Below are positions 41,589 to 49,555 of a stretch of 64,000 nucleotides of DNA, piece after piece. How positions within the stretch are numbered: position 1 is the stretch's first letter; every line of letters starts with the position of its first letter. Where the stretch lies: the NCBI RefSeq assembly GCF_006861795.1, contig NZ_VDGH01000009.1, positions 1 through 64,000 on the forward strand, written 5' to 3'. The position numbers and the translations under genes are program-made. The notes beneath the pieces are model-generated. The model had not been told where the DNA came from, searched no databases, and saw only the letters and a program-made list of their open reading frames with translations. The stretch is from Psychrobacillus lasiicapitis (GTDB taxonomy: Bacteria > Bacillota > Bacilli > Bacillales_A > Planococcaceae).

Positions 41589-41686
41589 ACAAAGAAAATG
41601 ATTAATGTGACCACAATCGTAAAAGCAGCTAACATAACAGCACATAACTGTATTAGCAAACTTAAAGTTTCATAAGTCGACACCAT
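41576..41686 (-). CDS. Holin-like small toxin (Hol_Tox/TxpA-BsrG type)
   Basis: A 36-residue membrane peptide: MVSTYETLSLLIQLCAVMLA followed by AFTIVVTLIIFFVKKK. The N-terminal STYETLSL, a single hydrophobic helix of about 22 residues and the lysine tail are the hallmark of the putative holin-like toxins (TxpA, BsrE, BsrG) of Bacillus. AAAGGAGGTG lies 6 bases before ATG. The leader (GCGGTTGGTC, minus strand at 41710-41719) is perfectly complementary to 41521-41530 in the 3' untranslated region, so the mRNA can close on itself near the ribosome site. The toxin mRNA is expected from about 41739 to 41465. Confidence 0.88.
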   Translation of the reverse strand: MVSTYETLSLLIQLCAVMLAAFTIVVTLIIFFVKKK

Positions 41687-41745
41687 AGATCACCTCCTTT
41701 AACGGAAGTGACCAACCGCCCACCCTGCTATGCAATTGTGTCTTT

Positions 41746-41754
41746 ATTATATCA
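41746..41754 (-). promoter_or_regulatory. Extended -10 promoter of the toxin mRNA
   Basis: On the minus strand TGATATAAT gives TG-N-TATAAT, an extended -10 element that can work with a weak -35. It predicts a start near 41739, about 52 bases before the toxin ATG. Confidence 0.65.
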
Positions 41755-41847
41755 CGAGTACAGATAGACGTTCTTTTTTTGTGAGGATTATTAATCAAAT
41801 CATCCAAAAATAGAAAGTGACTTCTTTTCCTATTCATCAATCAAATA

Positions 41848-41876
41848 TTGCCTAAAGCATCCCTTTAACATAGAAT
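41848..41876 (+). promoter_or_regulatory. Promoter upstream of the VWA lipoprotein gene
   Basis: TTGCCT (-35), a 17-base spacer and TAGAAT (-10) form a good sigma-A promoter; transcription would start near 41883, just before a hairpin and T-tract. Confidence 0.6.
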
Positions 41877-41886
41877 AACATTTATT

Positions 41887-41925
41887 AGGAACATCCCCTT
41901 GCCTAAGGAGGATTGTTCCTTTTTT
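41887..41925 (+). terminator. Leader hairpin/terminator before the VWA gene
   Basis: AGGAACA (41887-41893) pairs perfectly with TGTTCCT (41914-41920), with further inner pairs, followed by six T. It begins 4 bases after the predicted start, so transcripts would be only about 40 bases unless they read through into the VWA gene 150 bases downstream. Confidence 0.65.
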
Positions 41926-42075
41926 ATATTCTTTCATGCTGCTCCTCTTTTTTTTCCCGCGCTTTTTTATCCTACTGCAAACTATAGAGCAAAATTAGAT
42001 TCATTTTCCATTTTTATTGAAACAAATATAGCTTATATACGTATAGAGACTAATGGCATTAAAGGAGGTCTATTA

Positions 42076-43479
42076 ATGTTTCAAAAAATTATCCCATTTA
42101 CATTACTCGCATTACTTGTTTCGGGTTGTAGTGGAAGTGAAGAGAAAGAGGTTACAAAGCAGGGTGAGGAGAAAGCGTTAGAAGAAAAACAAACCGTGGA
42201 GAAAACTGGTCCGGACCTTAGTACAATCAACCAACTAGTAATTCCTACCACGTTAGAAGAGTGGCAGAACGTGGAGCCTGGAGTGTTCGCACTGGACTAT
42301 ACTTTAGAGCATGAAACTTCTAGCTGGCCACAGGAAACTAGGGAGCTTAGAACAGAGGAAAAGAAAGAGCTAGAAAGTGTAATAGCAGCAGCCGATGATA
42401 CGGAGACCATATTCAAGGCGTTACGTTATTACTTTGGAAGTAAAGTATATAATGATTTGCTAGATCAGCAGATTAACTATGCGGCAGTTATGAACGAGCC
42501 ATACTTACCGACGCCGACAAAGGAGTTTGGTGCTAATGAGAACGGTGAGGCAGTTCCGACAAAAGCGTTTCTATTGTTAGATGCTAGTTCAAGCATGTTG
42601 CTTCCTGTAGACGGAAAACAAAAAATGGGAATTGCTAAAATTGCGGTGAAGCGATTTGCGAAAACACTTGGAGAGCAAAACGAAGTATCACTCTATGTCT
42701 ATGGACATGCTGGAACCCAGGAAAACAAGGATAAAGAGCTATCGTGTACGAAAATAGATGAAGTCTATCCATTACAAAAATATAACGAAAAAGAGTTTGA
42801 TGCTACAGTAGATGAGGTAGCTGCTAAAGGTTGGACGCCACTAGCTGCTGCTATTCAGACGGCCCATGAAGCTAGCAAGGATGTAGAGGGACCAATAACG
42901 GTTTATATCGTTAGTGATGGAGCAGAAACCTGTGATGGGGACCCGGTTAAAGCGGCAGAAGAATTTGCAAAGGATAACGAAAATCGTAAAGTCAATATTA
43001 TCGGATTTAATGTGGATCAAAAAGGAGAAGACCAGTTAAAGGCGGTAGCTGAAGCAGGGAATGGAGAGTATATTTCTGCTGATAACAGTGAAGAGCTAAA
43101 TAATAGTATTGCAGAAAAGTGGGTGATCCCAAGTATGTTAGATACATTTTATATTCGGTTATCAGGACCAAATGGTTTTACAGTTTCCAATGCAAAATAT
43201 TCGATAGGACAGGTGTCCATGAAAATTAGTAATGCCGTCAACATAGAAAGTAGCCGTTTTAGGGAAATGATTAAAGTTTTATTTTCGGAAGAGCTGATTA
43301 CAACAGAGCAGGAAGAGGAGCTTAGCGAAAAGGTCAAACAGCATGCAGATCAACTAAAGGCTATTAACACACAACTAAGAGATGAAAAAAACAAAGAGGT
43401 CGATGATGAGTATGAACGTATACATCAAAACATTGAGGCTTGGGCGCAGGAAATAGAAAAAATTAGAGCAGAGCAATAA
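42076..43479 (+). CDS. VWA-domain lipoprotein
   Basis: 467 residues. The lipoprotein signal ends LVSGC (cysteine 18). A charged linker precedes the von Willebrand A domain (about 150-345): the metal site D-x-S-x-S is LLLDASSSML, the later Thr is in GWTPLAAAI and the Asp in VSDGAETCDGD. The C-terminal ~120 residues are a long charged helix/coiled coil. It probably binds a partner protein outside the membrane through the Mg2+-dependent site. ATG at 42076 has AAAGGAGG 8 bases upstream; the upstream frame has no such site. Element C is inserted at the stop codon. Confidence 0.88.
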   Translation: MFQKIIPFTLLALLVSGCSGSEEKEVTKQGEEKALEEKQTVEKTGPDLSTINQLVIPTTLEEWQNVEPGVFALDYTLEHETSSWPQETRELRTEEKKELESVIAAADDTETIFKALRYYFGSKVYNDLLDQQINYAAVMNEPYLPTPTKEFGANENGEAVPTKAFLLLDASSSMLLPVDGKQKMGIAKIAVKRFAKTLGEQNEVSLYVYGHAGTQENKDKELSCTKIDEVYPLQKYNEKEFDATVDEVAAKGWTPLAAAIQTAHEASKDVEGPITVYIVSDGAETCDGDPVKAAEEFAKDNENRKVNIIGFNVDQKGEDQLKAVAEAGNGEYISADNSEELNNSIAEKWVIPSMLDTFYIRLSGPNGFTVSNAKYSIGQVSMKISNAVNIESSRFREMIKVLFSEELITTEQEEELSEKVKQHADQLKAINTQLRDEKNKEVDDEYERIHQNIEAWAQEIEKIRAEQ

Positions 43480-43687
43480 AGTGAAACTTCAATCAGGGGG
43501 GGGACGACGCACAGGACGTATTAGTGGGGACGTTGCGACATGAACGTCGCGCTTTTAGTCCCAGTCATCCCCCACTGATTGTTAGTTAAACCAATCGGGC
43601 TTTTACGGGCAGTTGATCTCCAACTTATCTCTTCGCTTTTCTTACATCTTGAAGTGGGAGTCTTACTGCCCGTTAATGCGGGATAAA
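43476..43687 (-). repeat. Structured dispersed element, copy C (with cassette)
   Basis: The element (43481-43682, 202 bp) is in reverse orientation and is flanked by ATAAA, which is TTTAT on its own strand, at 43476-43480 and 43683-43687. It has both A's left-hand stems and the cassette (about 43502-43562) found in B, placed in the loop between GTGGGGG and CCCCCC. The VWA stop codon TAA is inside the left ATAAA. The VWA terminator follows at 43689, so the element sits between a stop codon and its terminator. Confidence 0.85.
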
Positions 43688-43688
43688 T

Positions 43689-43743
43689 AAATCCCTATGT
43701 ATCATACTATCGTTGAATAGTGTGTAGCATAGGGATTTTTTTT
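43689..43743 (+). terminator. Terminator of the VWA gene
   Basis: AAATCCCTATG (43689-43699) pairs perfectly with CATAGGGATTT (43728-43738), with inner pairs, followed by eight T. Element C separates it from its gene. Confidence 0.92.
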
Positions 43744-43841
43744 GTGTGGCAGATTATTGGAAGATTCCAGCTAACTTCTGTAGTATTAAATAGAGAAAAC
43801 ATATTGGCCTTCTCAGGATTGGCTAAAAAGGAGTTAAAATA

Positions 43842-44966
43842 ATGAAGCAAAAATACCAAAAGATCTTTGAAAAATTTACGTTCACATCAGGAGTAGAAGT
43901 AAAAAATCGAATAATGATCGCTCCGATGACGAACTATTCATCTGAAGAAAATGGGGAAGTTTCAGAAAGAGAACTAGCCTATTATAAAGAGCGCTCTGGT
44001 GGGGTCGGAACATTCATCACTGCCTGTGCGTATGTAAGTAAGGGCGGCAAAGGATTTCCGGGACAATTTAGTATAGATGATGATCAATTCCTTCCAGGAC
44101 TGAAAAAACTAGCGCAGACTATTCAGTCGAACGGCACAAAAGCGATTATACAGATTTATCATGGAGGTAGACAGTCGCCACCACAATTACTGCCAGACCA
44201 GAAACCTGTTTCAGCGAGCGCTATTGCTGCGGAAAATGAAGGGGCAATCGTGCCTAGAGAGATGACAGAGGATGAAATAAATCTTACAATCGATGCTTTT
44301 GGTGAGGCTACAAGAAGAGCTATTGAAGCAGGTTTTGATGGAGTTGAAATCCATGGGGCAAATACTTATTTATTACAGCAATTCTTTTCACCCCATTCAA
44401 ATAGAAGAGAAGACGGGTGGGGCGGATCCCTTGAAAAACGAATGAAGTTTCCTTTAGCTATTGTAAATTCTGTACAAAAAGCAGTTAAGGAACACGCAAG
44501 CACACCATTTATCGTTGGTTACCGAATATCTCCAGAAGAAGGTAGCAACCCCGGGATTCAATTGGATGACACCCTTCAATTTGTCGATAAGCTGGCAGAT
44601 CAAGGATTAGACTATTTACATGTGTCTGTTAATCATTTCTGGAATGGCTCCTTCCGAGAAAAAGATAAAACTCAGTCAAGAATTATTAAGATACATGAAA
44701 AAATAGGAGACCGTGTTCCTGTAGTTGGAGTAGGTTCTTTGCATACACCGGATGAAGTAGTAGATGCACTTGAAACTGGTGTCCCGTTCATTGCGCTAGG
44801 TCGAGAATTACTAATGGAACCGAAGTGGATTGAGAAAGTCCAAGCAGGTGAGGAAGATCAAATACGGACAACGCTTTCTAAAGAAGCTCAGGAAGAATTA
44901 GTTATTCCAGATCCATTATGGGACAGACTGATGAATGTAAAGGGCTGGTTGCCGGTAGAAGATTAA
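43842..44966 (+). CDS. NADH:flavin oxidoreductase (Old Yellow Enzyme family)
   Basis: 374 residues, a TIM-barrel FMN enzyme. Motifs: NRIMIAPMTNY at the FMN-binding start, IQIYHGGRQSPPQ, the substrate-side HGANTYLLQQFFSPHSNRR, and VGVGSLHTPDEVVDALE with FIALGRELLMEP for FMN phosphate. It is close to the YqiG/NADH-dependent reductase group that reduces activated C=C bonds. The class signature His-x-x-Asn appears as HGAN. ATG has AAAAAGGAG 8 bases upstream. No cotranscribed partner. Confidence 0.92.
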   Translation: MKQKYQKIFEKFTFTSGVEVKNRIMIAPMTNYSSEENGEVSERELAYYKERSGGVGTFITACAYVSKGGKGFPGQFSIDDDQFLPGLKKLAQTIQSNGTKAIIQIYHGGRQSPPQLLPDQKPVSASAIAAENEGAIVPREMTEDEINLTIDAFGEATRRAIEAGFDGVEIHGANTYLLQQFFSPHSNRREDGWGGSLEKRMKFPLAIVNSVQKAVKEHASTPFIVGYRISPEEGSNPGIQLDDTLQFVDKLADQGLDYLHVSVNHFWNGSFREKDKTQSRIIKIHEKIGDRVPVVGVGSLHTPDEVVDALETGVPFIALGRELLMEPKWIEKVQAGEEDQIRTTLSKEAQEELVIPDPLWDRLMNVKGWLPVED

Positions 44967-45064
44967 AAAAAGCAAGGGACTCGTAATTTAGCTCTATCTA
45001 AATTATCATGGTAATATCGAGGCAACAGATTATCAGGAAGATTTGAAGAAAGAGGCTAAAATCT

Positions 45065-45796
45065 ATGGAGTGTAGAGTGATTGGTATGTGGGGCGGATTT
45101 CCTAAAAAGAATGGTCCTTGTTCAGGATACTTAATTCAGCATGAGGACTTTTCATTGTTAATTGACTGTGGAAGCGGTGTGTTAACGGAATTACAAAATT
45201 ACGCTGATTTAAATAATATTAATCATGTCATACTAACCCATTATCATTATGATCATTTCAGTGATATTGGAGCCTATTTATTTTCTAGACTGGTGAATAC
45301 ACATTTAGGTCGAGCAGATGAAGAATTATGTGTTTATGGGCCCGAGGACGAAGACATGAAAAAGCAGGTAGAGGATGTTGCATATTCTCGATTTGCTTCA
45401 TTCAACGAGAAGAGTAGATTGGAAATCGGGCCGTTCATCTGTACATTTATGAAAAATATTCATCCCGTAGAAACGTATAGCATCAAAATTGAATGTGACA
45501 GTAAAAGTATTATCTTTACATCGGATACTAGCTTTACGCCTGACTTAATATCATTTGCAGCTAACGCTGATCTTCTTATCACAGAATGTAGCTTGTATGA
45601 AGGGATGGACGGAATAGCTTCCGGACATATGACGTCCGAGCAGGCAGGGATACTAGCATATCAATCAAATGCAAAAAAGGTGTTATTAACACATCTTCCA
45701 CACTACGGCGATTTAAATGAGTTAGTAGTTAGTGCAAAAAGACAAGGCAACGAAAATATTGTTTTAGCTGAGTCTGGGATGTTAATCCAATTATAA
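45065..45796 (+). CDS. Metallo-beta-lactamase-fold hydrolase (YhfI-like)
   Basis: 243 residues. The zinc motif H-x-H-x-D-H is HYHYDH (59-64), and later ligands are His in FMKNIHPVETYS and Asp in FTSDTSFTPD, His in LLTHLPHYGD. The start (VIGMWGGFPKKNGPCSGYLI) is typical of the YhfI/RNase Z-like branch, which includes phosphodiesterases. The substrate is unknown. ATG follows AAAGAGG. Confidence 0.9.
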   Translation: MECRVIGMWGGFPKKNGPCSGYLIQHEDFSLLIDCGSGVLTELQNYADLNNINHVILTHYHYDHFSDIGAYLFSRLVNTHLGRADEELCVYGPEDEDMKKQVEDVAYSRFASFNEKSRLEIGPFICTFMKNIHPVETYSIKIECDSKSIIFTSDTSFTPDLISFAANADLLITECSLYEGMDGIASGHMTSEQAGILAYQSNAKKVLLTHLPHYGDLNELVVSAKRQGNENIVLAESGMLIQL

Positions 45797-45846
45797 AAGC
45801 TGATAGAATGAATGCTCTTCGGGCATTTATTTTATCAGCTTTTTTA
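45795..45846 (+). terminator. Terminator of the MBL gene
   Basis: AAAAGCTGATA (45795-45805) pairs perfectly with TATCAGCTTTT (45833-45843), with an inner GAATGC-type stem, followed by TTTT. It is nearly the same as the terminator at 36127-36177. Confidence 0.93.
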
Positions 45847-45866
45847 TAAATTCAAGAGGGATCTAA

Positions 45867-46010
45867 CTAGCTGTTCATCACTTTCAGATCGGTCATACTT
45901 AATGCTTTAATATAGGCAGATAATTCATCTCGAAGATCCTCTTGCTGAAGGGCAAATTCAATGGTCGTTTTCACAAAACCTATCTTATCTCCCACATCAT
46001 ATCTTTTTCC
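45867..46010 (-). pseudogene. 3' remnant of a galU/gtaB-type gene
   Basis: The minus strand codes for 47 residues, [20 protein letters not shown] and then [18 protein letters not shown] up to a TAG stop. This is the C-terminal end of UTP-glucose-1-phosphate uridylyltransferase (GKRYDVG is its late conserved motif). A TAA stands directly before the first Gly codon and no further GalU sequence is found upstream, so over 80 percent of the gene is lost. It has no start codon or ribosome site. The gene-free stretch 45847-46134 holds nothing else. Confidence 0.8.
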
Positions 46011-46134
46011 TTAAATCATAGTATCCTTCTCACATATTTATTTGATAGCCTGACAGTAGTTTTAAAGAAATATGTTAGAAATCAATATTTTGGGGAAAAG
46101 AAATAGTGAATAGAACATTAGGAAGGTGGATGTG

Positions 46135-46293
46135 ATGAAAAAAGAGTCGAATCATGAAAAAGAATCCTCTAATCCAAAAGATCAAACAGTTGAACAAGGA
46201 CAGCCTACTGAGTTAAATGATCATCAGAAAGAAGAGCTTCAAGTGAAAGAAGGACAAAATAACCATCAAGTAGATGAACGTGGTGGGAATTAA
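46135..46293 (+). CDS. Small charged hydrophilic protein (52 aa)
   Basis: 52 residues: MKKESNHEKESSNPKDQTVE followed by QGQPTELNDHQKEELQVKEG and a short tail. It has no hydrophobic stretch, is rich in Lys, Glu, Gln and Asn and is likely disordered. GGAAGG lies about 9 bases before ATG, and a terminator follows. Its composition is like small hydrophilic spore or stress proteins of Bacillales, but no family is assigned. Confidence 0.65.
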   Translation: MKKESNHEKESSNPKDQTVEQGQPTELNDHQKEELQVKEGQNNHQVDERGGN

Positions 46294-46314
46294 GTTTACA
46301 AAGTTAATAGGATG

Positions 46315-46349
46315 AAATCCGTGACTCCGAGTAGGGTTGCGGATTTTTT
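46315..46349 (+). terminator. Terminator of the small charged protein gene
   Basis: AAATCCG (46315-46321) pairs with CGGATTT (46340-46346), followed by TTTT. Confidence 0.8.
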
Positions 46350-46440
46350 AAAGGACGTTTATGCCCTGCTTCCATTAACCTTTACATAGTATGGAGAAAA
46401 GAATGGATACTATATTTGTAAGCAAAAAGGAGTGATACGT

Positions 46441-46686
46441 ATGGCGATATGTCCTTTATGTAATTCATTGAAAAAACTAGAAGTTTCTTGTCCCAATTGT
46501 GATAATCAGTTAGATGACACAGGGAAGGTATCTGATTTTTTAGATCCATATGGGCATTATAACGATGAAGAGACGGTGAAAATGGGGGATGGTTATCCAA
46601 ATACAGCAAAAGATCAAATTTGCCCTCATTTAATGGTTTGTAATAATTGTGGATATGATGAAGTGAGGTTCATACAGGAAGAATAA
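46441..46686 (+). CDS. Small zinc-ribbon protein
   Basis: 81 residues with three CxxC-type pairs: CPLC near residue 4, CPNC near 17 and CNNC near 67, in addition to CPHLMVC. This suggests one or two zinc-binding ribbons. The central acidic segment (DTGKVSDFLDPYGHYNDEE) is poorly conserved in character. Function unknown; protein or nucleic-acid binding is possible. ATG at 46441 has AAAAGGAG 8 bases upstream. The stretch 46687-46937 before the next gene shows no other signal. Confidence 0.7.
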   Translation: MAICPLCNSLKKLEVSCPNCDNQLDDTGKVSDFLDPYGHYNDEETVKMGDGYPNTAKDQICPHLMVCNNCGYDEVRFIQEE

Positions 46687-46937
46687 AATTTTTTTAGGCA
46701 ATACCACTTGAATGGAAGTTCCCTTTTCCACTACTTATTATTGAAACGTTTTTTCTTTAGTTTTCGAACTCATTATATACAATTAATTCTTTGCTTAAGG
46801 CCTAGTCGAATTATTCAAATACCTGTATTCTTATTGTAACGTGTCCTTTTGACTGGTATAATTTTTTCGTAAAAACAACGATGGGCCTATTTTTATATAT
46901 ATTTTATTACTAATTAGCTAAATGAGAGGTGAATGTA

Positions 46938-49385
46938 GTGGAAATTCACTATGATGAAAGTGAAACTTTAAATTCAAAGTTTAATAAAAATGATTTTATT
47001 CGTTTTATTGAAAACTTTCCTGAACCGATATGTATATTGACTTTAAGAGAGCGGCAATATCCAGATCGTTTTATATATGCTAACACGGCTGCTGTTAAAT
47101 TGACGGGTATGGAAATGGAAGATATCTGTTCATATAGTTGGGAGGACATGTTTGAGCTTCCTAGTGATTCAGCATTTGAGGCTTTAGAAAATGAAGATTC
47201 TTCCAAGGCGCATAAGGCGGATAACACCACGCCGTTAAAAAAAAATCTAGAAGGTAAAGCATTAAAAGTGGACGGACATGCGATTGAACTCGAAGGTGGG
47301 GATCGATATCTAGTTTTAACCATTATTGATGTAACGGAACATCAGGATACACGAAATAAGCTAAAAAAATCGAAGAAAGAGTTTGAATCATTATTCTATT
47401 ATAATCCTAATTTAGTTTTTACTATTAGTCCCGAGGGAAATATCACTAACTTCAATGAAGCAGGATTAAAAATCCTCAAATATTCGTTGGAGGAAATAAC
47501 TGGAATAGGCTTTCGGGAATTGATTATTCCTGAAGACTTCCAACTTACAAAGAATTATTTTTACGAAGTTTTAAAAGGAAAGACAGCAGAGTTTCAAATA
47601 TCGATCTACGATAATGAAGGTACAGTATTGCGGATTGATGTTACAGCGGTCCCTACAATATTAGATGGTGAAGTAGTGGAGGTTATAGGCATTGCTCGTG
47701 ATATTACTGAACAGATTCGTATAGAGTCTCTTTTGAAGGAAAGTGAGCAAAGATATAGGGCATTATTTGATCACAACATCGATCCTGTTATCACCTTTGA
47801 TTTGGAAGGGAAATTTCTTGTTGTAAATGAGGCTACAGAGAAAATTCTTGGTGTTCCTGCTAAAGAATTGATCGGAAAACCTTTTCTTCCTTTCATAGAT
47901 GAACATAAACAAAAAGAAACAATAGCAAATTTTCAAAAGGTTTATAGTGGACTTCCCCATCAATATGAGACCTCTTTGCAAAAACAAAATGGTGAACAGG
48001 TTTTGCTACATATTACAGTAATTCCTTTATTCACCGAACGAAAACTCACTGCAGTGCATTGCATCGGAAAAGACATTACGGTCATTAAGCGTAATGAGGA
48101 ACAAGCAAATTATATGGCATATCATGATATGTTGACTGGAATTGGTAACCAACGCTTATTCCGAGAGGACCTGCTAAGAATTATCGAAAGTCAATCCTCA
48201 GAAAAGCTATCCTCAGCTGTTATATTAATAGATCTTGATCGCTTTAAATTTATCAATGATTATCTTGGGCATGAAATGGGTGATGCCTTATTACGTCAGG
48301 TATCGGAGCGTTTAGTAAAAATAATGGGATCTGATGGTACAGTTTATAGATATGCCGGGGACGAATTTACTATTATCATGCAAGGCATGGATGAAAGCAA
48401 AGTACATCGGAAAGCTCAAGCATTAGTTTCAGAAATAGGAGCACCTTTCGATATAGACGGTTTTGAAGCGATTTTAACTGCGAGTATAGGGATAAGTTTG
48501 TTTCCGAAACATGCAATAGATATAAAAGGCCTGATGAGGGCTTCTGATCATGCTATGTATTACGCCAAGCGACACGGGCGCAACAATTATCAAATCTACA
48601 ATACTCAAATAGAAGGACTTTCAAAGACAGATCTTCGCATGGAGACACTACTTCATAAAGCAATAGATAAAAAGGAATTTGTTCTTTACTACCAGCCTCA
48701 ATACGATGCAACTACACATAAGATTTCAGGGCTCGAAGCATTATTGCGCTGGAATAGCAAAGATTTAGGGATGGTTTCACCTATCGACTTTATTCCCCTT
48801 GCAGAGGAAACTGGTATGATTGTACCGATTGGTGAATGGGTCATTCGAGAGGCATGCAACCAAAACAAAGAATGGCAAAGACAAGGTTTGCCTCCAGTAC
48901 CTGTATCGGTAAACCTTTCTTTACGTCAGTTTTATCAAACGGATCTAGTGGAAAAGATAGAGTTGATTTTAAAAGAAACAAAACTCGATCCCAAGTATTT
49001 GGAACTAGAAATTACCGAAACGATTGCGCTGCAACCCGATATTGCTATTCGGGTGCTAAATGAACTCAAATCAATCGGTGTATTAATAGCAATGGATGAC
49101 TTCGGTACAGGATATAGTTCATTGAATTATATTCGGCGCTTTCCGATCGATCATCTCAAAATTGATAAAGCCTTTGTGCAAGGAATACAACAGGATGAGG
49201 AAGACCGTAGTATTATAGCTACAATTATCACACTTGGGCATAACTTAAGTATGTCGGTCATTGCAGAGGGAGTAGAAACAGAAGAGCAAGCAGAGTTATT
49301 AAAAACCTATAATTGCGATATGTTCCAAGGATATTTGTTTAGTCGTCCAGTTCCTGCAGAAATGATTTTGGCTATGTTCAAATAG
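46938..49385 (+). CDS. PAS-PAS-PAS-GGDEF-EAL cyclic-di-GMP protein
   Basis: 815 residues, soluble. Three PAS domains are seen (about 15-130, 145-265, 275-395; YNPNLVFTISPEGNITNFNEAG and the third's DHNIDPVITFDLEGKFLVVNEA). GGDEF is at about 400-560 with the active-site loop changed to AGDEF (YRYAGDEFTII). EAL is at about 575-815 with intact EALLRW, VNLSLRQF, EITET, DDFGTGYSSL, KIDKAF and EGVET. It most likely degrades c-di-GMP, with the GGDEF as a GTP-sensing or weak cyclase part. GTG at 46938 has GAGAGGTG 6 bases upstream. Confidence 0.93.
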   Translation: MEIHYDESETLNSKFNKNDFIRFIENFPEPICILTLRERQYPDRFIYANTAAVKLTGMEMEDICSYSWEDMFELPSDSAFEALENEDSSKAHKADNTTPLKKNLEGKALKVDGHAIELEGGDRYLVLTIIDVTEHQDTRNKLKKSKKEFESLFYYNPNLVFTISPEGNITNFNEAGLKILKYSLEEITGIGFRELIIPEDFQLTKNYFYEVLKGKTAEFQISIYDNEGTVLRIDVTAVPTILDGEVVEVIGIARDITEQIRIESLLKESEQRYRALFDHNIDPVITFDLEGKFLVVNEATEKILGVPAKELIGKPFLPFIDEHKQKETIANFQKVYSGLPHQYETSLQKQNGEQVLLHITVIPLFTERKLTAVHCIGKDITVIKRNEEQANYMAYHDMLTGIGNQRLFREDLLRIIESQSSEKLSSAVILIDLDRFKFINDYLGHEMGDALLRQVSERLVKIMGSDGTVYRYAGDEFTIIMQGMDESKVHRKAQALVSEIGAPFDIDGFEAILTASIGISLFPKHAIDIKGLMRASDHAMYYAKRHGRNNYQIYNTQIEGLSKTDLRMETLLHKAIDKKEFVLYYQPQYDATTHKISGLEALLRWNSKDLGMVSPIDFIPLAEETGMIVPIGEWVIREACNQNKEWQRQGLPPVPVSVNLSLRQFYQTDLVEKIELILKETKLDPKYLELEITETIALQPDIAIRVLNELKSIGVLIAMDDFGTGYSSLNYIRRFPIDHLKIDKAFVQGIQQDEEDRSIIATIITLGHNLSMSVIAEGVETEEQAELLKTYNCDMFQGYLFSRPVPAEMILAMFK

Positions 49386-49504
49386 TTATGTGCACAGGGA
49401 CGTAGAACAAATTACTGGCGGCTACCGTTTCTTCTTTTGAAGGACAAGTTTATAATGTTGTGAGCATGTTAAGTGCTCGAAAAGCTGAAAAAATAGTAAA
49501 TAGC

Positions 49505-49547
49505 AAAGAAGTGGGAAAATTAGATTGAATTTTCACCACTTCTTTTT
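49505..49547. terminator. Terminator between PAS-GGDEF-EAL and Fe permease genes
   Basis: AAAGAAGTGG pairs with CCACTTCTTT, with GAAAATT/AATTTTC inside and T runs on both sides, so it can end transcription from either gene. Confidence 0.88.
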
Positions 49548-49555
49548 ACATCCAT

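Larger units (their letters stand above)
41453..41590 (+). ncRNA. Putative type I antitoxin antisense RNA
   Basis: The start is set 7 bases after the promoter at 41418-41446 and the end at the T-tract after the hairpin at 41544-41580, giving about 138 bases. It would overlap the 3' untranslated region and the last 15 bases of the toxin reading frame, the arrangement of RatA, SR4 and SR5 antitoxins in B. subtilis. Exact ends are inferred. Confidence 0.65.

Noticed and set aside
41415-41675. Plus-strand reading frame of 86 codons across the toxin locus
   Set aside because: It has no ribosome site, is antisense to the holin-like toxin and runs through both terminators; it is the antisense RNA region rather than a gene.
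49406-49528. 40-codon open stretch after the PAS-GGDEF-EAL gene (ends KAEKIVNSKEVGKLD)
   Set aside because: It follows a stop codon, has no good start or ribosome site and its end overlaps a terminator stem. It could be a gene remnant but nothing recognisable supports this.
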